Below, piece after piece: positions 7,631 through 14,019 of a DNA stretch of 15,431 nt (position 1 is the first letter of the stretch; each line of letters opens with the position of its first letter). The position numbers and the translations under genes were made by a program. This stretch comes from Desulfobacterales bacterium (GTDB lineage Bacteria; Desulfobacterota; Desulfobacteria; Desulfobacterales; JAHEIW01), in the NCBI GenBank assembly GCA_030145015.1, contig JAQYWI010000132.1, forward strand, positions 1 to 15,431, written 5' to 3'. The notes beneath the pieces are model-generated. The model ran no database searches and was not told where the DNA came from. It saw only the letters and a program-made list of their open reading frames with translations.

Positions 7631-8659
7631 TTAGATTTTTTGGGCCAGTTTTATGAGCAAGTTTTCCATACTGAGCCTTAAATTGGTGTTTGCTGTGATA
7701 CGGTTTTGGGCTTGTTGAACTGCATCCACCTTAGACAGCAGCGATGGTATACTGACCTTTCCTGATGCCAACTTAATTTTATCCGCAACATCCTGATTGA
7801 TGATTTTCCCGGGATCATACTGGCCGATGATGAGATCTCTAAACCAAACTTTTATGACCTCCAGCGCTTCCGAAAGTTCCTCCCTTTTCCCGGATAATTT
7901 TTCAGCAAGCGCAAGCAGGCGGCCCATCTTTTTCAGGGACAGGGTATTCATTTCATCTATCAACCATTTTCTCCGTTTTAACCAGTTGCTGCGGACCATG
8001 GCCTGAGCTCGGGAATAGCTTCCATTGGCCATTGCGGCAAGGATTCCAGCTGCTTGAGGTGCAAGTTCATGTTTTTCCCTGAGCAAAACCGCCATATTTT
8101 TCCGGGAAATCGGATTAAACCCGATGCACTGGCAGCGCGATACGATCGTTGGGAGCAGAGCGGATTTCTGGGTCGCGATGAGTACCAGCATTGTCCGGCT
8201 TGGCGGCTCCTCCAAAAGTTTAAGGAGGGCATTGCTGGCCGCTGCATTCAGGGCCTGGGCAGCGGTTATGACAACTACCCGGGTTTTAGCCTCGTACGGT
8301 CTCATGGCCAGCGTGTGGGCCAGCGCTCGAATCTGTGCAATCTTAATAAATGAACCGGACGGTTGGATTCGGATGATGTCCGCGTGGTTGCCGGACTCGA
8401 TTTTTCGGCACGATTTACAGACACCGCAAGATTCGAGTGCGCTGAAATCGGATTTGTCCCCTGAGCTGTCTTCAGCCTTGAGCTCGGAGTTTTCCCCCTG
8501 ACAGTTGCATGCCATTGCCAGTGCAATGGCGGCAGCCTGTTTGCCCACACCTTCTGTACCTGTAAAGAGAAAAGCGTGAGGGAGGGTCCTGTTTTTAAGG
8601 AGGGTGGTTAGAATTCGTATGGGTCGTTTTTGATTTATGAGCGACTCAAACCCAGGCAC
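7631..8659 (-). CDS. holB: DNA polymerase III delta' subunit
   Basis: An AAA+ clamp-loader subunit of the replicative DNA polymerase III, helping to load the sliding clamp. The 342-residue protein has the Walker A-like GTEGVGKQ at 34-41, zinc-knuckle cysteines in the usual insertion (Cys78, Cys81 and Cys84 clear; Cys51 or Cys53 the likely fourth), the stretch NALLKLLEEPP (143-153) typical of delta' and gamma/tau, and the SRC sensor (174-176). The insert between Walker A and the zinc cysteines is longer and more acidic than usual (about 55-75). The start appears to be GTG at 8659, with GGAG about 11 bases upstream. A nearby ATG at 8666 is out of frame and closes after six codons. ricT follows after the inverted repeat. 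Confidence 0.93.
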   Translation of the reverse strand: MPGFESLINQKRPIRILTTLLKNRTLPHAFLFTGTEGVGKQAAAIALAMACNCQGENSELKAEDSSGDKSDFSALESCGVCKSCRKIESGNHADIIRIQPSGSFIKIAQIRALAHTLAMRPYEAKTRVVVITAAQALNAAASNALLKLLEEPPSRTMLVLIATQKSALLPTIVSRCQCIGFNPISRKNMAVLLREKHELAPQAAGILAAMANGSYSRAQAMVRSNWLKRRKWLIDEMNTLSLKKMGRLLALAEKLSGKREELSEALEVIKVWFRDLIIGQYDPGKIINQDVADKIKLASGKVSIPSLLSKVDAVQQAQNRITANTNLRLSMENLLIKLAQKI

Positions 8660-8775
8660 AATTCATTTCACTCCGCTATTCCAACTTTCCTATATCCCAT
8701 GCGCTAAAGGCAGATCGATCACCCTTAGAACCTGAACGCGTTTTCGCCAAAAGCGGATTGAAATATTGAAAAAAT

Positions 8776-9051
8776 TCAATAATCTACCCGTTCTTTCAGT
8801 TCTTTTCCGGATTTAAAAAAAGGAAGCTTTTTCGGTCTAATGGTAACTTGCTCTCCGGTCTTTGGATTTCTGCCGGTGTAGCTTTTATACTCTTTTACAA
8901 AAAAGCTGCAAAGACCGCGAATTTCAACCCGTTCTCCCCGTGCCATGGCATCTGCCATGCTAGCGAAAAATATTTGAACAACCTTTGCTGCCTCCGCTTT
9001 GGAAATGTTGGCTTCTGTTTTCAGCGCGGAGATGAGCTCCAACTTATTCAT
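8776..9051 (-). CDS. HU/IHF-family DNA-binding protein
   Basis: A 91-residue nucleoid protein that bends DNA as a dimer. It shows the full family layout: N-terminal helices (MNKLELISALKTEANISKAEA), the beta-arm signature GRNPKTG (60-66) with Pro63 as the intercalating residue, and the C-terminal FKSGKELKERV. The arm and the RPKKLPFFKSGKEL stretch recall IHF subunits as much as HU, so HU versus IHF cannot be settled from one sequence. The start at 9051 has an excellent ribosome binding site (AAGGAGGT) and matches the family N-terminus; an in-frame ATG at 9093 adds 14 residues and is unlikely. A strong promoter lies just upstream. holB follows after 116 bases without a convincing terminator. 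Confidence 0.93.
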   Translation of the reverse strand: MNKLELISALKTEANISKAEAAKVVQIFFASMADAMARGERVEIRGLCSFFVKEYKSYTGRNPKTGEQVTIRPKKLPFFKSGKELKERVDY

Positions 9052-9095
9052 AGAACCTCCTTTATCTAAATACGCGTGGGCGAAAATTTTCAAAA

Positions 9096-9125
9096 TTTAT
9101 AAGCTGAAACTTAATTAGATGTCAA
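9096..9125 (-). promoter_or_regulatory. strong promoter of the HU/IHF gene
   Basis: On the minus strand the sequence reads TTGACA (9125-9120), an 18-base spacer, then TATAAA (9101-9096). The -35 box is perfect and the -10 box matches five of six. It lies entirely in the 78-base gap after the antiterminator stop, with a predicted start near 9089 and a leader of about 38 bases. It allows HU, and possibly holB-ricT-metG, to be transcribed independently of lptD. Confidence 0.65.
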
Positions 9126-9129
9126 GTAG

Positions 9130-9657
9130 TTATGTTAATATTTTGGGTATAATTTCAATTTCGTCTTCACTGATTTCGACTCCGGCATATTGTCCGAGGG
9201 CTTCGATATTGACAACCACGCGACCCTTTCCGCCATAGCGGACAAAAGTTCCGCTAACGCCAACAAACGGCCCGCCTACGACAAGGACTTTATCGCCTTT
9301 TTTCAGATCATAACCGGTCGTTACGGGATGGTCGCTAACCACCATGATTTTCAATGAATCTATGGTTTCCTCAGGGACCGATACGGGCCCCTGTTTACTG
9401 CCGATCAGCCGAACCGCTCCAGCGGTTTTTACAATATCCAGATGAGAATCGGGGGCAAGATCGGTTTTCACAAACAGGTAGCCGGGAAACAGCGGAACTC
9501 GAATCATGGCTTTTCGATCGCGGCGCTTGCTCTTAACTGTAATCTTCGGCAGGAAAACCTCTATGGATTTTTTCCCCAGGCCGTCATTAACCACATTTTC
9601 AAATCTACTTTTGGTGTGCAACACATACCAGAGACGGTTTAAGCGTTTGTCTTCCAT
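9130..9657 (-). CDS. NusG paralogue, RfaH/UpxY-type transcription antiterminator
   Basis: A 175-residue NusG-family protein with an N-terminal NGN domain (about 8-105; WYVLHTKSRFE, FLPKITVKSKR, PLFPGYLFVKTDL, GAVRLIG) and a C-terminal KOW domain (about 118-170; KKGDKVLVVGGPFVGVSGT). Such proteins bind RNA polymerase and reduce pausing or termination, usually on one or a few long operons. The sequence reads as a specialised UpxY/RfaH-type member, and it is not beside secE or ribosomal protein genes where housekeeping nusG normally lies. The start at 9657 has AGGAT eight bases upstream. It sits 65 bases after lptD and 78 before HU, so it may serve surface-polysaccharide operons elsewhere or its own transcript. 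The target is unknown. Confidence 0.88.
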   Translation of the reverse strand: MEDKRLNRLWYVLHTKSRFENVVNDGLGKKSIEVFLPKITVKSKRRDRKAMIRVPLFPGYLFVKTDLAPDSHLDIVKTAGAVRLIGSKQGPVSVPEETIDSLKIMVVSDHPVTTGYDLKKGDKVLVVGGPFVGVSGTFVRYGGKGRVVVNIEALGQYAGVEISEDEIEIIPKILT

Positions 9658-9722
9658 TCGTTATGATCCTAATTTAAAAACCTTTTTTTAGCAAGAATGT
9701 ATGAAAAAACGAAAACACAAAA

Positions 9723-12083
9723 TCAATAGCCGACTTCTCCGAGCCCAAACAGGTTGACTTTAAATTCAAATATTTGGTCATTGGGCTCATCCGTATATTT
9801 AAAATCAAAGGACCAGCAGCTGGCCTGATAGGAGAAACCGGCACCGGTCCGGATTCTTAAACTTTTTTCAATGTTTTGTTTGTGGTCCAGGAGGATGGAT
9901 AGCCGATCGGTCAACTGCACTGTTAATTTTCCATAAATGGACTGGATGGTCTCACCGTTATCGATTTCTTTAGATTTTTTCGTATATCGATAGTCGACAT
10001 ACAACTCGTCACCGCGATGGTCCCACAGGGATGCCTGAAGATTATGGGACAAAAGGTCATTATCATAGACCGACCATTCTGCGTCTGCATTTGCCCGGAT
10101 GTATTTGCCGGGCGTGATGTCCAGTCTGGCCGAAATCGGTGAAAAGGATCTGTTTGAATTTTCAAAATCGTAGCTATGGCTGACATCAAAACGAAAAAAG
10201 TCGTTATAATTATAGTTGACAGGTTTTTGACGATTGCCGCCGGCGGCCGGGTGTTGTGAGATCGCCGGTTTAGCTTCAACCGGTTTCGATTTGGAAGTCA
10301 ACGTATTTGTGAGAGAGTAGGTAATTTTATCGGTCTCATCGATTCGGTCGATCGGATCAAAGTTGGGCAAGCCCCCTTGATTCGAGTCGGGTATAAATTC
10401 ATGGGTAATCTGGGGTCTGATGGTATGCTTTATTTTTTCAAACTTCTGGCCTTCTAAATCGAATACCTTGGTTATTTCAGTAAAAAAGTCCAAACGGGTG
10501 TCAAATAGTTCGCGGTGTGACCATCGATCGTTGCTGGATTCATCGCCGGAATTTTTTTGATCCGATCGATAGGTGGTTTCCCGGAGGCCCACCGACGGTT
10601 CAATTGTCAAATAGTTTCCGGCCCGAAACGGCAGATAAAATCTGGGGTGCAGGTCTATCCGTTGGCCCCTGGTTCCTTTATCTCTCCAGAAATAATTGTA
10701 TTGAGACTCCAGGTCCAAATAAAACGGTGAGGCTAAAATCTTCTGCTTTTCGCCATCAAACCCGATAAACGGTAATCGTTGAAGCGTCCGACGCGTATTC
10801 GCATCACGTCGGGTATCGTCGTTCCAGCGCGGTTCGAAATTAAAACTGAATTTAGGCCAGATTCGATTCAAATTTAAGCGGTTAACTCTTAACGGGTCAT
10901 TAAGGTCGTCCAGTTGCCGGTTAAATACCTTGAGAAAATACTTTTCGGTGTCTTGATATCCCATATATCCATCTCGAAACTCCCGCAGATAGTCCTGGTC
11001 TTTGGCAATGTCCAGATCCAATTTGGCAAAGATATCATAGGGCAATTGCTGATGGTGACTGGCCCGGAACCAAAACCGATCTTCATTGGTTCGCAGAACA
11101 TCCACGGGATCGTCTTCATAGCCGTAATCTTTACTTGAGTCTCCGGTGCCGTCATCCACCTTGCGATCGTGCAAGCCATCGAGCATGAAGGTCCCCTGGG
11201 AGCGTTCGCTTAGGATATAGCGGTACTCAGCCCCGAGTTTTAAGCCACGATTGGTCATGTAATCGGCATAGAAGGTGGCATCGGAACTATCCGAAATTTC
11301 CCAGAAAAAAGGCAGAGTGAATTCTTCACCCTTTCGATCCGAACTTGTAAGTTCGGGTACCAGAAATCCAGTCTGCCGATCGCTTCTGGCAGGATAGTAA
11401 AAAAAAGGCGAGTACAATACCGGCATATTTTTTGCCCGCAGGATGACATGTTTGGCCGTGCCGGAGCCATTGTCTTTAATCCGAATATCGTTGCCGGTAA
11501 TTTTCCAGTCCGGTTTATCCCCGTCGCAGGTGGTCAGCGTGGCCTCATCAATGCGGTAGGTATTTGCACCGGTTTTCTGAATCTTGTGTCCCGTGATATG
11601 AAAGTTGTTTTCCTTTAGGAACAAATAGGCATCTTCAATGGAACCTACCTGCTTATCGAGGTCAATTTCCAGGGAACTGCCGGAAAGAATATCCTGGCCG
11701 ACGGTCAGGACAACGTTGCCCTGGGCATATACGTGCATGGTTTTGTGATTAAATCGAATAGAATCTGCCGTCAGCTGTTTATCGGCCTTCGATATTTTAA
11801 CATTGCCGCGGGCCTTATATTGATCCAGCTTGCGGTCATAGGCGATCTCATCGGCCTCCAGCACCCAGGGGAGCTGGGTATCGTCTTCCAAAATCTGATC
11901 TGCATCCAGATCACTGATTTGAGCAATCACTTGATCCGGGCTGGTTAAAGAAGCCAACGCAATTCCCGCCAGGAAGGCTGCTAGGATGCACTTTTTTGAT
12001 ATGAGAATTCGATGCAGGGTATTAAATCGTCTCGGCCCGGAACCCGCCTGTTTGTATTTTTCCTTCGGCATCGGTTGAAACAT
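9723..12083 (-). CDS. lptD: LPS-assembly outer-membrane protein LptD
   Basis: Inserts lipopolysaccharide into the outer leaflet of the outer membrane, with LptE. The 786-residue precursor has a basic N-terminus, a hydrophobic signal segment (about 32-46) and a likely cleavage after about residue 55. An OstA/LptA-like beta-jellyroll follows (about 75-215; LEADEIAYDR, GNVKISKADK, LTADSIRFN), then the beta-barrel to a C-terminus (FEFKVNLFGLGEVGY) rich in alternating hydrophobics. Only two cysteines remain after signal removal, Cys186 (TTCDGDKPDW) and Cys756 (SCWSFDFKY), so a single jellyroll-to-barrel disulfide is likely instead of the two in Escherichia coli. A Pro/Ala/Lys-rich stretch near 598-620 is probably a loop. 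ATG codons at 12083 and 12071 are both possible starts; neither has a clear ribosome binding site. It is first in the minus-strand cluster. Confidence 0.93.
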   Translation of the reverse strand: MFQPMPKEKYKQAGSGPRRFNTLHRILISKKCILAAFLAGIALASLTSPDQVIAQISDLDADQILEDDTQLPWVLEADEIAYDRKLDQYKARGNVKISKADKQLTADSIRFNHKTMHVYAQGNVVLTVGQDILSGSSLEIDLDKQVGSIEDAYLFLKENNFHITGHKIQKTGANTYRIDEATLTTCDGDKPDWKITGNDIRIKDNGSGTAKHVILRAKNMPVLYSPFFYYPARSDRQTGFLVPELTSSDRKGEEFTLPFFWEISDSSDATFYADYMTNRGLKLGAEYRYILSERSQGTFMLDGLHDRKVDDGTGDSSKDYGYEDDPVDVLRTNEDRFWFRASHHQQLPYDIFAKLDLDIAKDQDYLREFRDGYMGYQDTEKYFLKVFNRQLDDLNDPLRVNRLNLNRIWPKFSFNFEPRWNDDTRRDANTRRTLQRLPFIGFDGEKQKILASPFYLDLESQYNYFWRDKGTRGQRIDLHPRFYLPFRAGNYLTIEPSVGLRETTYRSDQKNSGDESSNDRWSHRELFDTRLDFFTEITKVFDLEGQKFEKIKHTIRPQITHEFIPDSNQGGLPNFDPIDRIDETDKITYSLTNTLTSKSKPVEAKPAISQHPAAGGNRQKPVNYNYNDFFRFDVSHSYDFENSNRSFSPISARLDITPGKYIRANADAEWSVYDNDLLSHNLQASLWDHRGDELYVDYRYTKKSKEIDNGETIQSIYGKLTVQLTDRLSILLDHKQNIEKSLRIRTGAGFSYQASCWSFDFKYTDEPNDQIFEFKVNLFGLGEVGY

Positions 12084-12159
12084 TCAGTCAGATATTTTGA
12101 TTTTTCCCCGCCCGGGTTTTTTAGCTTAGCGGATAAACCTGGGGTTGCGTTCATATATC

Positions 12160-12188
12160 TTGAATATAATTACGATTTAGGATATAGA
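12160..12188 (+). promoter_or_regulatory. candidate surE promoter
   Basis: On the plus strand TTGAAT (12160-12165), a 17-base spacer and TATAGA (12183-12188) make a fair sigma70 match. It would give surE a leader of about 165 bases. Its -10 box overlaps that of one candidate lptD promoter on the other strand, so the two directions may interfere. Confidence 0.4.
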
Positions 12189-12230
12189 TCCAAGTAAATT
12201 AAATATGTCAAGATATTGTTGGAAAGTCAA
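12181..12230 (-). promoter_or_regulatory. candidate lptD promoters, two overlapping
   Basis: On the minus strand TTGACT (12230-12225), a 17-base spacer and CATATT (12207-12202) form one candidate. TTGACA (12211-12206), a 19-base spacer and TATATC (12186-12181) form another. Both point toward lptD, about 100-120 bases upstream of its start. The gap from 12084 to 12360 holds no gene. Confidence 0.5.
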
Positions 12231-12360
12231 TTAAGCCGAAAAAAGTGAGCCATATATATTCACTCAGCGGACCCGGGACCGATTTGGCGACCCCGCCGAT
12301 GCTTCCTTTCATGAATTTGTGTTATCCGAAGTTCCCATAACCCAATTTGTGTGAATCATT

Positions 12361-13149
12361 ATGAATATTCTTTTGACCAATGACGATGGTATCTATGCTC
12401 CCGGATTGGAAGCACTTTACAAGCACCTGATCCTCCGGCATTCCGTCTCAGTCATCGCTCCGGATCGTGAACAAAGTGCCGTTGGACATGGTATTACTTT
12501 AAATGAACCGCTGCGTGCCCACCAAATCTCCATAAATAATTCGTTTCAGGGCTATGCCGTCTCGGGGACGCCGGCCGATTGCATCAAAATGGGGGTATTG
12601 GAAATTCTGGATTCCAAGCCCGATATGGTGATTTCAGGCATTAATCCGGGCGCCAATGTCGGTGTAAATATTAATTATTCCGGAACGGTCGCAGCGGCCA
12701 AGGAGGCGACTTTATATGGTATTTTAGCCATGGCGGTGTCCATTCACAGCCGGGAGGTTCAATTTTATGACGAGGCTGCCATCTTCATTGAAGAGCTGGC
12801 TGAAGATTTGTATGCCAACGGGCTTCCTTTTGGAACGTTTCTAAATGTCAATATTCCCAACCGGCCGTTAAAGGAAGTTGCCGGCCTCCGCATCAGCCGG
12901 CTCGATATGGATTTTTTCCCGGAATTTATTGAAAAACGGATGGATCCGCGCCGGCGAACCTATTACTGGCAGGGATGTGATTCTTTGCCGGCGGGCAAGT
13001 CCACCGATATTGACGGCTCGGCCCTGTGCGAAGATTTTATTTCGATTACACCCATAAAGTGCGATCAGACCGATTATCACGTACTCGATGCCATGCAGGG
13101 CTGGAATATTTTCAACCAAACAAAAGATAAAAAGTTGTCAAAGAAATAG
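12361..13149 (+). CDS. surE: 5'/3'-nucleotidase SurE
   Basis: A metal-dependent phosphatase that removes phosphate from nucleoside monophosphates (and in some species short polyphosphate). The 262-residue protein has NDDG at 7-10, with metal ligands Asp8 and Asp9; Ser39 in DREQSAVGHG; and Asn95 in SGINPG. These fall at the same positions as in the Escherichia coli enzyme. VSGTPADC (67-74) and YSGTVAAAKEA (106-116) are family signatures. The start at 12361 gives the exact family N-terminus although no clear ribosome binding site precedes it. It is transcribed away from lptD and is separated from tmk by an inverted-repeat element. Confidence 0.95.
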   Translation: MNILLTNDDGIYAPGLEALYKHLILRHSVSVIAPDREQSAVGHGITLNEPLRAHQISINNSFQGYAVSGTPADCIKMGVLEILDSKPDMVISGINPGANVGVNINYSGTVAAAKEATLYGILAMAVSIHSREVQFYDEAAIFIEELAEDLYANGLPFGTFLNVNIPNRPLKEVAGLRISRLDMDFFPEFIEKRMDPRRRTYYWQGCDSLPAGKSTDIDGSALCEDFISITPIKCDQTDYHVLDAMQGWNIFNQTKDKKLSKK

Positions 13150-13180
13150 TAGATCATGTTCAAAAGCACATAAACAAACG

Positions 13181-13306
13181 GTGCCTAAAGTGAACTAAAG
13201 TGGGAAGTGCCTAAAGTTTCGGAGTCGCTTCGCTCCAACATTCATTAATAAAATGATTGCAATCCTTAACTTTAGTCACTTTAGATCACTTCGAACTTTA
13301 GAGCAC
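13181..13306. repeat. CTAAAGT-word inverted repeat between surE and tmk
   Basis: CTAAAGT occurs three times in the left arm (13185-13191, 13195-13201, 13211-13217). Its complement ACTTTAG is repeated three times in the right arm (13269-13306), with the outer ends GTGC and GCAC also pairing. A compact hairpin-like GGAGTCGCTTCGCTCC (13221-13236) sits beside the left arm. The whole is an imperfect hairpin of about 125 bases occupying most of the surE-tmk gap, with no open reading frame. It resembles the other repeats of this window in style but uses different words and a less regular step. Confidence 0.65.
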
Positions 13307-13371
13307 TGTCTTTGATGTATATTTAAAAGGGTAGATATTAGATTATAAATCAATCGCAACGGATAAATCCT

Positions 13372-14010
13372 ATGTTCATAACGCTGGAAGGTATCGAAGG
13401 TTCGGGTAAAACGACCCAGATCGGCCGGCTGGTGGAATTCCTCGAAGACCGGGGAATCGAATGTGTTACGACCCGGCAGCCGGGCGGAACCCTGATCGGG
13501 GAAAATATACGATCGATTTTGCTGGACCCGGCCAACAGTGCCCTGGCGCCCGTGGCGGAATTGCTCTTATATATGGCGGATCGCGCCCAGCATATTAATG
13601 AGCTGATCGGGCCCTGTCTGCAGGCGGGCAAGACGGTGATATGCGATCGCTATTTTGATGCCACGGTGGCATATCAGGGCTTTGCCAGGGGATTGAACAT
13701 TGAGCTGATCCGGCAATTGCACCAAATTTTGTTTGACGATTTAAAGCCCGACGTCACCCTGTTGCTGGATCTTGCCCCCCGGGTCGGTCTGCAGCGTGCC
13801 TGGCAGCAGTTAAATACCGGCCAGCGCGCCGGGCATGAAAGCCGCTTTGAAGCCGAAACCGTGGCATTCCATGAAAAAGTGAGAGCCGGTTATCTCGAAC
13901 TGGCCCGTCTTGAACCGGATCGGTTTCGAATTGTCGATGCGGCCCAATCTCAAGATCAGGTGTTCACCGCCATAAGCAATATCGTATCTTCCCTTCTTAA
14001 ACAAAGTTAG
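13372..14010 (+). CDS. tmk: thymidylate kinase
   Basis: Phosphorylates dTMP to dTDP for DNA synthesis. The 212-residue protein has the P-loop GIEGSGKT (7-14), TRQPGGT (34-40), DRY at 92-94 followed by DATVAYQG, and a LID-like RAGHESRFE (152-160). The usual Glu of TREPGG is Gln36 here, a conservative but noticeable change near the substrate site. Length and layout are otherwise normal. The start at 13372 (MFITLEG) matches the family; only a weak GGAT lies upstream. The cysteine synthase-CysRS fusion begins 9 bases after its stop, so both are probably on one transcript. In many bacteria tmk lies directly beside holB; here they are 4.7 kb apart on opposite strands. Confidence 0.95.
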   Translation: MFITLEGIEGSGKTTQIGRLVEFLEDRGIECVTTRQPGGTLIGENIRSILLDPANSALAPVAELLLYMADRAQHINELIGPCLQAGKTVICDRYFDATVAYQGFARGLNIELIRQLHQILFDDLKPDVTLLLDLAPRVGLQRAWQQLNTGQRAGHESRFEAETVAFHEKVRAGYLELARLEPDRFRIVDAAQSQDQVFTAISNIVSSLLKQS

Positions 14011-14019
14011 GTTTACGCT

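Noticed and set aside
6994..7656. 220-codon open frame on the plus strand across ricT and its upstream gap
   Set aside because: It is antisense to a well-recognised gene and ignores the repeat between holB and ricT; the translation resembles no family.
8646..8666. Six-codon open frame (ATG at 8666, better spaced from GGAG than the holB GTG) overlapping the holB start
   Set aside because: Too short to support as a leader peptide, with no attenuator structure; noted only as an oddity of the holB start.
8715..8775. Terminator between the HU gene and holB
   Set aside because: A CGCTTTT/AAAACGCG stem with a bulge is present but no T-run follows it on the minus strand.
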